Shown: positions 22,929 to 33,122 of the stretch, piece after piece
Layout: every line of letters begins with the position of its first letter
Numbering within the stretch: position 1 is the stretch's first letter
NCBI GenBank assembly: GCA_903813345.2
Contig: CAIIXF020000010.1
Coordinates: forward strand, 1,541,169 to 1,605,168
Reading direction: 5' to 3'
DNA from: Owenia fusiformis
Lineage: Eukaryota > Annelida > Polychaeta > Sabellida > Oweniidae
DNA: 64,000 bases
Notes under the pieces: model-generated
Databases searched by the model: none
What the model saw: the letters and a program-made list of their open reading frames with translations, nothing else
Told to the model about the DNA's origin: nothing
Translations under genes and position numbers: made by a program

Positions 22929-23800
22929 TATGCCATCATACTTTATCACAGGCTAGTATCGAAATATTTGTCCGCTGTGACGGAGCATGCTATTTTTCAT
23001 AAAAACACTAAGAATACTTCACGATTTATTTTTTAACTCATATATTTCGTTATACCATACAAAATTACTTACTGCATGCAATGGATATTTCATTTGCGGG
23101 TAACTTTCACTTCTGTTTGAAGTCCAATTACGCTGGGAAGAAAAGCTATTGAAAATGGCGCCGGAGTATCATACTTCAAAATGTACCATTTCTTGTTTAA
23201 GTTTCTAATGGCATGATATAGTGACACGATAATATTTACACATGGTTTCAGCATAACTATGAAGGTATAAATGAGATGTTGATGTATTTGGTCTTTTTAA
23301 TTCTTTTATAAAAAATAATGTTTGATTTTTTTGTCCGCTGTGACGGAGCAGTTGCAAATGTGAACTGTGAAAATGCTCCGTCACAGCGGACAAAAAATAT
23401 TAATATTATTTTTTATAAAAACATTAAAAAGACCCAATGCATTAATATCTCATTAATAAATTCAGACTCATGGTGAAAACATATGTTAATATTATCGTAT
23501 CACTACATCATGCCATTAAAAAGTTAAAAAAGAAATGGTACATTTTAGAGTTTGATACTTTGGCGCCGTTTTCAATAGATTTTACTCCTAGCGTTATTGG
23601 ACTTCAAACAGAAGTGAAGGTTACACGCAAATGATATATCCATTGCATGGAGTAAGTAATTATCTTTGATATAACGAAACATATGAGTTAAAAAATAAAT
23701 CGTGAAGCATTCTTAGTGTTTTTATGAAAAATAGCATGCTCCGTCACAGCGGACAAATCTTTCGATACCAGCCTGTGTTTATTTTGTACTAGAAATAACA
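22929..23800. mobile_element. Long foldback with four copies of GTCCGCTGTGACGGAGCA
   Basis: The 18-mer GTCCGCTGTGACGGAGCA occurs forward at 22970 and 23333 and inverted at 23374-23391 and 23737-23754, so both outer ends and the centre carry it in mirror order. Arms of about 400 bp match closely (left TTCACGATTTATTTTTTAAC, right GTTAAAAAATAAATCGTGAA). Similarity extends a little beyond the outer 18-mers (CACAGGCTAGTATCGAAA and its inverse). There is no coding capacity. Confidence 0.88.
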
Positions 23801-23837
23801 TATGCAGCAGGTATCTTTTTCATTTTTCAAAAATGTT

Positions 23838-23843
23838 TTTATT
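23838..23843 (-). promoter_or_regulatory. Polyadenylation signal AATAAA
   Basis: AATAAA on the minus strand, 28 bases past the TAG of the annexin-like gene. This spacing fits a very short 3' UTR. Confidence 0.6.
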
Positions 23844-23870
23844 CCACATGTGACATGTACCTTAATGTCA

Positions 23871-24860
23871 CTACCCTTTGCCAACAAATTTAAGCAATAT
23901 TTGCTGCAAAGTTGGTTCAGATATCTCTTCTTTGATGTCCATTGCTAGGGTTTGGAAAAAGGTGCTTTTATAACACAGTTTAATGTCCTTGATTTTACTC
24001 TCTGTTTGAATCATTATAATGTACAGAAGTTGCTTCATATCTTCTTCTGTGTCACTGGAAAGAAGATTGTGGATCGACTGGGCGTGATATAGAGGGGTAT
24101 TGCGTATCACATCACATGCCGTTGTGTAGCATATCCTCTCTGGCGAATCAGATGGATAAAACTTTTCTACTTCAACTGTGATATCACGCTGCGCTTTCTT
24201 CAGAAACATTTCAAAGATTTCTTTCAATTCAGGCTTGGTTTTTGTTGTCAGGTATTGAAAGAAAATCTTATCATTTGTGAAAATGCTGTCAGAATTAGCA
24301 GCCTCGACAAGTTTATTTGCACAATCATCAATCTCGGTATTGTCTATGGAACATGAAGATTCTGCCTTCTTTAATGCAACTAAGGTCTCTGCTATCTGTG
24401 GATCAAATGCCTTCTTAATATCATCTTCAAGTATTGTTTTATATATAGCCTCATAAGTTACATCCAAAGTTTCTAACTCGGATTTGTCCCCAGCTGAGAT
24501 AATCTCAAACAATGTTTTTTTATCATCCCTTTGTAAGCAAGAATGCACATCCATCGCCATGTTTTTCTCTTTGGTATTAAGTCCAAGCGTAAGGGCATAA
24601 CAGAGTGATTTATTCGTACAGACTTTATTAATGCATGCGAAAAGGTCCTCAGAAAAGGCATCACTGTATGCGTGAGGCAACGTTATCAGATCTTCATAAG
24701 CATATTTTAAAATAATCTTCACAGCAGTTGAAACATCTGATTTGTCCAGAGCTTTGAGTATTATCTTTGTAATGATGTCATCATTGAATTCCGAGGGCAA
24801 CTCAACCGTAATGTCATTTGTAGTTGTCGCATCTGTTGTTTTAGATCCTGTACATCCCAT
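23871..24860 (-). CDS. Divergent annexin-like protein, predicted N-myristoylated
   Basis: A 329-residue protein from one uninterrupted frame. Four annexin-style helical repeats can be traced: about 25-88, 95-165, 178-250 and 255-326. The last two fit best: TNDKIFFQYLTTKTKPELKE and TEEDMKQLLYIIMIQTESKI sit where annexins have the acidic, Leu/Ile-rich helix pair followed by T-R/K-S/T and LK-I. The Gly-x-Gly-Thr calcium loops are not preserved (NTKEKN, FTNDK and SSDTEED in their places), so type II Ca2+ binding is probably lost. The N-terminus MGCTGSK has Gly2, Cys3 and Ser6, the pattern for myristoylation plus palmitoylation, and could replace calcium-dependent membrane binding. The lack of introns suggests a retrocopy. 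Length matches the annexin core (about 310-330). Confidence 0.65.
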   Translation of the reverse strand: MGCTGSKTTDATTTNDITVELPSEFNDDIITKIILKALDKSDVSTAVKIILKYAYEDLITLPHAYSDAFSEDLFACINKVCTNKSLCYALTLGLNTKEKNMAMDVHSCLQRDDKKTLFEIISAGDKSELETLDVTYEAIYKTILEDDIKKAFDPQIAETLVALKKAESSCSIDNTEIDDCANKLVEAANSDSIFTNDKIFFQYLTTKTKPELKEIFEMFLKKAQRDITVEVEKFYPSDSPERICYTTACDVIRNTPLYHAQSIHNLLSSDTEEDMKQLLYIIMIQTESKIKDIKLCYKSTFFQTLAMDIKEEISEPTLQQILLKFVGKG

Positions 24861-25837
24861 TTTTGAATTTCAATATTTTTCAGTCATCTAAGCTGCAATA
24901 ATGTGAAGTAGATCTATATGAAACACTGTGACATGGACTGTGACAAACATCCATTAATCAAGTAACAAACATTAAATCTCTGAGATCGAAGAGTTTCATA
25001 CATGTCTCTTGTAGACTAATAAGCCTAGTAACAAAATGGTTATGTTTTTAAAACAAATTCCAACTGTGTGTTCTAATCCAGGACAGTTTTGATTTTGAAA
25101 CAAACTGACAAATCAGTCAGTGAGCCACATGCCCAAGGGAGCAGCTCTAAATATAATTGTACGGTAGTCTAGATCTAGTTGATGTTTGTTTTGACGACGA
25201 ATTGATGTGAATCTAACATTCAAGAAGTATTGGCCACAGATATTTTGGTATATTTTACAATAAAATAGTAGTTTTACCCATTTATTTGTTGTTGCTTTCT
25301 TGTTTTTATATTTACATTCTCCAAGTTGCACTACTTGTACGAACAATCAAAAAGCTAGAATATATTGGACGCGTATGAGTTTAGCATTTTTAGTTTGTGT
25401 TTCCTTGTACATTGGACGATCCGCATTCTGTTAGAAAGTTCAACAAAGTATCTTCAATCCATGGCCTTATATAATAGACATTCAGAAACCAAGAAGATGG
25501 AAATTTGGCTAGGGTCTGCAATTAAAACTGCAAACAGTATTCTCAAAAGATGAACGTTCTCAAATTTACTGCGAAAAGGCGTAATCTGGTGGATTTTACG
25601 TACCGTGAAAATAAACACTTTCTCATACGTTCTCATACTTCTCTTACAATTGACTCATTTAGTCAATTTGTATAGTAGGTATTGAAGTAAAACATTTGTA
25701 TCCATCGGTAGATTTTATTTTCAGAATGAGAGAGTGGTAAACAGGGTGAGAAAGGTAGACATAAATAGACCGGAAGTAAAGTTATTTTAATTTTTTAGCC
25801 CAGGCTATAAGGCACAGGCCTGTCAACCTGGGAACAC
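24861..25837. other. No gene seen
   Basis: Upstream of the annexin-like start there is no clear splice acceptor and no recognised promoter. Open frames are short and unconvincing. Confidence 0.45.
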
Positions 25838-25926
25838 TTAAGGTCAGGGTGCATGATGGGAAATTTTCTGCATTCCTCAATTGAGTCACATGTTATTTTT
25901 CAAACAAGAATCACTCCTTCCCCACA

Positions 25927-26173
25927 TTGTCTACATGTTCCAAGTTTGCACAAAGAGTGCACTTGTGTGCCTAGAAAAGCCTTGTGAGAAGGTTTGTTTT
26001 GTAAAATGTATGGAAAATGAGAAAATTAGGTGAAAAAAATTTCTGAAAATTTTCTGATTTTTTTCACTGAATTTTCTTGTTTTTTATACACTTTATCAAA
26101 ACATTCTTCTCACAAGTCTTTTCTAGGCACATAAGTGCACTCTTTGTGCAAAACTGGAAGATATAGGCAATGT
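25927..26173. mobile_element. Small foldback nested in the left arm of the TTAA element
   Basis: The arms CATTGTCTACATGTTCC...TTTGCACAAAGAGTGCAC and the inverse (GTGCACTCTTTGTGCAAA...GGCAATG) enclose a short AT-rich centre. The right arm of the host element lacks it and reads CCCCACATTCACTGGGG straight through, so this is a later insertion of about 243 bp. Confidence 0.8.
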
Positions 26174-26189
26174 CACTGGGGAGTATCGT

Positions 26190-26216
26190 GATGCAACAAC
26201 ACCGTGTTGTTGCATC
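26190..26216. repeat. Palindrome of GATGCAACAACAC around a single base
   Basis: GATGCAACAACAC, one base, then GTGTTGTTGCATC: a 27-bp palindrome. It is mirrored at about 29045-29071 in the right arm, and single copies of the 13-mer lie near 26402, 26434, 28804 and 28832. Confidence 0.85.
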
Positions 26217-26454
26217 AAGATGGCCAGACTTCCGGTGATAGATTTTCGTACGATATTTTGTTTCCCCAATTAAACCCATTTCTAGGACGAGTTGCTCAAT
26301 AACCATACACGTACAGTTAGCGCACGATCTATATTTAAAGAAACTGTCATTAGTATACATATACCATCACCAAGAAGCAATAAGTTCACGGTTTTAGTTC
26401 CTCACTATTGATGCAACAACACCAAACCGAAGATGCAACAACACTCCTCTAGAT

Positions 26455-27190
26455 TTGAGCAATTATGCAGCAACACCAATTAATAATAGTATAATTTCAG
26501 AAGACCATCTCGAGAGGAACAGATTCTTAAATGCTACTATTGCAATACCGTTACCAATTAGCCTACCCATATTTGCGTTCTTCTCAAGGCATTCAAAATA
26601 CACGTCCTGCGGGCGAAGATCTTTATATGTATTTTCAAAAATTTATACTTCTACATATTATAATGTACTGGACGTTATTCTATAACATAGTTCAAAGCGC
26701 CTTTAACATGGCAAGCTTTAGTAACCCAATCTATTTTCATAAACCACTGTTCCATAGCTTGATGACCCTGACTCCAGTTAGTATCATTCAAAATGGTGGA
26801 CAAATATCTTTCGTTCTCGGTAAACATGATGAGCTATTGGATATTATCATGATATTATCTGTCATCCTTCTGTGGAATAGTGATAAACTAGTAGATGTAC
26901 GTTACCACTGTTTATCAAATTATAACTAAAACAGTTTAACTGTGACATTCGTGAGCTTATGTTGATGGGATGATTGCTTCATCTATGATATAATATGACA
27001 TGATTCTTTATTTCCTACAATTTGGAGAGCCAACGTGTAAAAACGTCTAATTGACTTTATTAGAGAGGCCGTTTAGTTACACGTTTAATGGAAATCTTTC
27101 ACGACGCACATGTAGAATTATTGCTCTCTTTGGATTCCTTCTCTCCGACTGAGTAAAAAGGTAAACAAAAGTGATAAGATTTAGGGCCCA
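26455..27190. other. Interior of the TTAA element; no recognisable protein
   Basis: Open frames of up to 132 codons (26531-26929, plus) have no motif that I recognise, in particular no DDE/DDD transposase signature. Confidence 0.4.
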
Positions 27191-27596
27191 AAAAGGTAAA
27201 TTGATAGGGGTACAGTTACAGGCCTGTCAACTTGGGGACACCTAACATGAGTGACTTGCAAATGTTGAACTGGCGTGACTTCAAATTCTTCAGCAAATGC
27301 GTGACAAATACGCAAATTGCGGGACAGTTGACAGGCCTGCAGTTATCCCAGATATCCCGGGCCCTCGGGTAATATCATATTGTCTCTCGAAATAAAACCA
27401 ATATTGAATCCCTTTCAGTAAATAACTTTTATATAGTAGCATTGTATAACTGCAATATCATTAAACCAACACTCATCCTATACAACTCTTGAGAACGATG
27501 TACAACTCTTGGATAGCGTAAACTCCTGAGCAGCGTATACAACTCTTCAACTTGATATATGACATCATACTTTGGGTGGGATAACAAAGGATATAC

Positions 27597-28145
27597 AATA
27601 TACAATTGTAGACCCCTCTTGAGGTCAACTGGCAAAATTGTATACCGATACTGTAAACCTTGAAAGTACTGTTGATCAAGACCAGAGGTCGAGGACACTT
27701 TTGCCAGTTGACCGAAAAGAGAGGTTAACAATTGTTCTGTTAGTCCAAATAATATAATAATTGGACGAATATATAATCGAATATCACGTGAACATATTTG
27801 ATAAGTAAAGGTATCATATTTTAGCAAAAAATCCCCAAACCGTCGAATACTTGTAATTTTTTACACAACTTATTTTTTCAAAATTAAAAATATTTCAACA
27901 TTTTTCAAAAAATAGGGGTCAACAGTACCTAGTAGTGGTCAACAGTTTACAATTGTTGACCTCTCCAGAGGCCAACCGGCAAAATTGTATACTGAGACTG
28001 TAAACCGAAAAAATACTGTTGACAGAGACCGAAGGTCGAGGTCAACAGTAGTTTCAAGGTTTACAGTCGAGGTATATGATTTTGACGGTTGATCAAATGG
28101 AGAGGTCTACAATTGTTTTGTTAGTCCGAGTAAACTAATAATACA
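27597..28145. repeat. Diverged duplication of about 160-190 bp
   Basis: 27597-27780 and 27950-28145 share ATACAATTGTAGACC or ACAATTGTTGACC, the stretch GCAAAATTGTATACC/T, and ATTGTTTTGTTAGTCC, in the same order. Both have a GAGGTC...GACCTC inverted pattern. The minus-strand frame at 27429-27827 lies across the first copy and also contains repeated TACAACTCTT motifs, so I treat it as non-coding. Confidence 0.7.
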
Positions 28146-29253
28146 CATATAGACGACGATCATCAATCGGCATGGCTTCATTTCACAACCTTTTCTCCGA
28201 ACCACGTTAGCAATATTTTTTTTAGAAAATATGGAGACAGTGCAAGAAGCTTAACTCTGTATTTGGCACATCACGGCGTACTCGTTAGTGAATTAATGTT
28301 AATTTTAAGTTTCTATTTGTATTTTTGCTATACTTGTCGCCTAGTAAAGTCATTTTCCTCAACATTTACAAAATGTTCAGTTGAGGTACTAACAATACAT
28401 TTTGTTGCCCGCTCATCAACCAATCAGAATTGAGTATTTCAATTGAGGTACTAACAACACAAAATGACTGATATCTGTTGTCTTTCCAAAATTATATTAG
28501 TTATTTGTAAGCAATTTCCATACAGTAAATCAAGGGCATTTAATTTAGAAAATGTATAATCTTTATTTTTCAGATACAATATCAATGAGATTGCCTCCCG
28601 GGGATTCTGTACCTTATTTAGTTTGCCTTGTATATCCTTTTAACTTTGATATAGACAAAGAAACCAAACAAAATACGTTTCGTTCATGGACCACTGACTC
28701 ACGCGTTTTACTCATGTCCCGACCTACACCTGTAAACAGAACATAAAACAGTTTCTCTTGTTGTTCAATGATACATTATATTGGCGTTTTTGCATCAGCA
28801 CATTGGTGTTGTTGCATCATCGATAAGAAACAGAGTGGTGTTGTTGCATCAATAGTGAGGAATTAAAACCACGAACTTATCGCTTCTTGATGATGCTACG
28901 TGTATACCAATGACAGTTTTTTAAAATATAGATCATGTGCTAACTGCATGTGTATGATTATTGAGCAACTCGTCCTAGAAATGGGTGTAAATTGGGAAAA
29001 CAAAACATCGTACGAAAATCTATCACCGGAAGTCTGGCCATCTTGATGCAACAACACGGTGTTGTTGCATCACGATACCCCCCAGTGAATGTGGGGAAGG
29101 AGTGATTCTTGTTTGAAAAATAACATGTGACTCAATTGAGGGATGCAGAAAATTTCCCATCATGCACCCTGACCTTAAAATAAGTGACTTACAAATGTTG
29201 AACACCTACCTTCAAATTGTGAACACCTTGGTCAAAATTTTGAACACCTTGGT

Positions 29254-29269
29254 TCAAATTTTATTGCAT
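29254..29269. repeat. Target-site duplication of the LINE, 3' side
   Basis: TCAAATTTTATTGCAT immediately precedes the 28-T run (the poly(A) tail on the minus strand). The identical 16 bases occur at 35020-35035 on the other side of the LINE. Confidence 0.93.
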
Positions 29270-29453
29270 TTTTTTTTTTTTTTTTTTTTTTTTTTTATTT
29301 ATTCAATACACTTATTCGATCCATTTACTACATTCAATATAACATTTCAATACATTCAATACAACAAATCAATATATCTGCGAAATCAAAAAAAAACACT
29401 GTTACCCACCATGTACATAATACTATTATAGTTTAAAATCTAAATACATTTTC

Positions 29454-31660
29454 TTAATTAAAAATTTCTACACATCTTTTTAACCATATTTTCCGTTTAA
29501 TAATAAAAATTTCACTATTAATCTCTATCATGTTTTCTAATGAGCTATCTTCTCTAAAGTAAAAAAGCATTTTATCTCTTTCAATTAAATTAGTACTTTC
29601 TAAATTGTCCCATTCATTTTTGAATTTACATTCTAAAAAAAGGTGTTCTTGTGATTCCTCAACATTTTTACAAACTTTACACATTCCATCAGATAATTTT
29701 TGTTTTTTCAATCTTCTTTCAATTTCTATTGCACCATTTATTACTTTATATATGAATTCCTTTACTTTATGATTTACATTTGTCTTAAAAAGTACTCTAT
29801 ACATTAACTTAAATGGGATCTCACCATATTGATTTTTCCAATGGGCTTCTGATTTATTTGTCACCCCTCTTCTACTAACAATTTTCTTTCTTATATTACA
29901 TGTTTTTATTTTCTCTATATTTTCCCCTAAAAAAGTTATTTTTTCATTCCTATTGATTTTATTTGGATATTTTATCAAAGCTGCTCTTACTTGTACATAT
30001 TGCATATAGACATCTGGGCCTCTGCCTAATTTATTAATTATTTCATTGTATGTTAAACATTTACCTTCTATTATAAAATCAGACACATAATTAATCCCCC
30101 CTCTAATCCATTTTTTGTCATAAAGAACTCTTTTTTGAAAAGTTATGTCCAGATTGTTCCAAATGATGTCACAATCTAAAAGATTTTTATTTTCAGATTT
30201 TGTTAACCAAATTTCTAACCCCCTTTTCCAAAAAGTACTCTTTACTTCATTAATCCCTATAAAGTTTTCCATATCTATCTTGCTTTTGAGTACATTGAAA
30301 TTAACCCCTAACTTGGAAAATTCAGCTTTTGGAATTATTTTCCATTTATCCATGCCCTCACCAATAAGTTTTGAAAACCATTTTACCACAAATGAGATTT
30401 GAAAGTCTATCGTATTTATCATGTTTAGACCACCATTTTCTTTATCTAAATTTAAAATCTCTCTTTTAATTTTCTCCGGTTGTTTCTTAATTTCACATTC
30501 TTTAAAACCACTTTTACTCCAGATGTACTTGTAAAACAGTGTATTAAGACGGTTAAGGAAATCTTCCGGTAATATGAACGCCTGTATTATATATCCAAAT
30601 TGTGACATCATTAATGATTTAACCAATGTCACTTTTCCAAAAATTGTTAAATCCCTTCGTACCCAACTTTTCATAATGTTTTCAATTTTTTCCAATTTTG
30701 GTAATAGATTATCCATATTTTCAATCACTTTCTTTGATGCAGAAAATACTATTCCTAAAATTTTAATTTTATTCTCTGGATGCAATTTCCATTTTATATC
30801 GACCCCTTTTTCTTGTGAATGTTTCATTGTTCCAAGCCACATTGCCTCTGTCTTATTTTTATTTATACTAAGCCCAGAGAATAGTCTAAACTCATTAATT
30901 GTATCTATCACCTTTACTAATGAATCTTTGTCTTTTAAAAAATGTGTTAAATCATCTGCATACATAGCTATTTTTAATTCTGACTTATTTGGTAATTTAA
31001 TTCCCCTGATTTCATTATTTTGTCTTATTTTTAACGCAACCAGCTCAACACATAACAAAAAACATAGTGGTGACAAAGGGCACCCCTGTCTTATGCCTGA
31101 ATCCAAAGAAATCCATTCTGACAACCACCCTGCATAGTTTATGCAACTTTTAGTTTCTTTATTAACAGTTTCAACCCATGAAATCATATCCTCACCAAAA
31201 CCGAAATATTTTAAACTGTCTATTAATAAGTTCTTATTTATATTATTATACGCACCCGAAAAATCTACTGCCACTAATAAACCACTTTCATTAATGTTTT
31301 CAATATATTCTATTGTATCATCAATTATTCGTAATATGTTTGCAGCTGATCGCCCAGGAATATACCCACTTTGGTCTGAGTTAATTATTTTACATATAAC
31401 TAGTTTCATCCTATTGGCCAAAGCTTTTGTTAATATTTTATAGTCTGTATTTGTTAACGATATCGGTCTCCAATTATCTAACACTTCCCTCTCCCCCTTT
31501 CCTTTATATAATAGCGTAATTATGCCCTGTCTTTGAGTGGGACTTAGTTGTTTTTTTCCAAATGCAATGTTGAAATTTTCAGTAACCAATGCCCCTAGTT
31601 TTCTCCAAAAACATTTGTAAAAACCCGTAGTTAACCCATCACTACCCGGTGAAACATCAT
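29454..31660 (-). pseudogene. LINE ORF2, 3' part: reverse transcriptase and C-terminal zinc knuckle (frameshifted)
   Basis: The longest ATG-initiated frame is 711 codons (31589-29454), and the frame is open back to the frameshift at 31660-31663. The reverse-transcriptase motifs are intact: GIITLLYKGKG and NWRPISLTNTDYK (fingers), SGYIPGRSAANI, VAVDFSGAYNNI (first Asp), GIRQGCPLSPLCF, and YADDL with both catalytic aspartates, then GLSINKNKTEAMWLG. The C-terminus has a Cys-x2-Cys-x(10)-His-x4-Cys knuckle (CKVCKNVEESQEHLFLEC), as in many LINE ORF2 proteins. No in-frame stop occurs. The break from the upstream half is a single missing base in an A-run, so this copy is probably young but cannot make full ORF2. 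Confidence 0.9.
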
Positions 31661-33040
31661 TTTCATATCTTTTAATGCCTTAGAACATTCATCTAATGTA
31701 ATTTTCCCTTCACATTTTTGTGCTTCTTCTCTAGTCAACTTTGGAATATCTATGTCAAGAAATCTGTCTAAGTCATTTTTATTATACTTTGGTTTAGCCT
31801 GATAAACCTTATTAAAATATTGCACTTGTTCTTTCATTATTTCATTTAATTTTGTCACAACTTTCCCATCATGCCTTCTACACCCATTCATTATCTTTTT
31901 CTTGCCTTTACATTTTTCTAGATTTAAGAAATATTTAGTACTTCTCTCTCCCTCCTGTGCATAAATAGCTTTTGATCTTAATTCAGCCCCCCTACATTCT
32001 TCATCCATTAAATTGTTATACATAACCTTACATCTATTGACCTCATCCATTAACATGTTACTTGTAGGATTTTTTGCCAATTTTTCATTTACTTGCTTTA
32101 ATCTCAATGTGGCTCTTTTGACCTCACTTCGCCTATTTTGTGCTTTCATTCTCCCATAATCAACTGAGAAATATTTTACTTCTCTTTTTAAATATTCCCA
32201 TTTAGATACCATATCAATATTCTCTTTAACTACTCGATCAATCAATGCATTAACTCCATTTACATATTCTTGGTCTTTTAAATGACTATTATTATGCTTC
32301 CATATAGATGGACCCCGTTCTATCTTGTCAAATAATATCTTTACATAAACCCCTCTGTGATCTGACCCTGGTATTTCAGTTATTTCCGAAGATGTTACCT
32401 TATCAAAGATGTTATCACCTACAAAAATGTAATCAATCCGCCTTATTATTGACTTTGACTTGTGTCTCCAGGTAAAATCTTTATTTTCAGTATGAAACAT
32501 TCTCCAAGTGTCATTTAATTGCAATTTACCAACCATGTTTTGAAATGCTACTCGCTCATTTTGGGTATGAGGTTTTCCTGCTAAATTATCAATGTTCTCT
32601 AGTGTACAATTAAAATCACCAGCTAATATGACATTCTCTGTATCAGGACATTTTTCTTTTATGATATTTTGCACCTTTTCAAAGAAAGTACATTTATCAT
32701 TTGATTCATTGGGTGCATATACATTAAAACAATACATCTTGGTTTCCTCACACATAAAAGATATTCCCAGAATCCTCTCCTCTGAGTGAATAATTTTGAA
32801 CTTGTCATAGTCAAATTTTTTTGACAAAAGTATAATTTCCCCCTTACTGTGATTTGTACCACTAACATATATAACTTTTCCTTTATATTCATTCTCCCAT
32901 AGATGGCTTATCTCTCTTGTTATATATGATTCTTGAATAAAACATATATCAATACAGTGTTTAATCAGAAATTTAAAAAATGTATACCTTTTAATTTTTG
33001 ACCTCAGGCCTCTAACATTTGCGCTTATTACATTGGCCAT
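31631..33040 (-). pseudogene. LINE ORF2, 5' part: APE-type endonuclease
   Basis: The frame starts with ATG (MANVISANVRGL). Endonuclease landmarks are all present: Asn in SANVRGL, Glu in CFIQESYI, NVYAPN, AGDFNCT (Asp and Asn), RIDYIFVGD and the terminal SDHRGV, so the nickase should be active. Residues about 230-440 are charged and helical, the linker to the reverse transcriptase. The reading stops at 31631 after a one-base deletion in an A-run (T-run 31660-31663 on the plus strand). The other frame carries on at once with the conserved D-V-S-P-G-S-D-G motif preceding the reverse transcriptase. Confidence 0.92.
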
Positions 33041-33122
33041 ATTTATTTGATTTTTTTGGGGGGTGTAATGTTTCTAACACTTTCTATTTACACTATGTAC
33101 ATTTTAACAGTTTTGGCAAGGT

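Larger units (their letters stand above)
25842..29174. mobile_element. TTAA-flanked inverted-repeat element, 3.3 kb
   Basis: The ends are GGTCAGGGTGCATGATGGGA (left) and its inverse TCCCATCATGCACCCTGACC form (right), each bordered by TTAA (25838-25841 and 29175-29178). The arms run inward several hundred bp, to about 26450 on the left and 28800 on the right. TTAA duplication is the hallmark of piggyBac-type insertion, but the termini are not the usual CCC start and I see no transposase, so this is a non-autonomous candidate. Eight exact copies of GATGCAACAACAC lie in the arms. Confidence 0.7.

Noticed and set aside
26531-26929. 132-codon plus-strand frame inside the TTAA element as a transposase
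   Set aside because: No DDE/DDD motif, no zinc-finger or RING-like end, and hydrophobic composition typical of AT-rich non-coding DNA.
27429-27827. 132-codon minus-strand frame as a gene
   Set aside because: It overlies a diverged duplication and a TACAACTCTT repeat; no recognisable domain.
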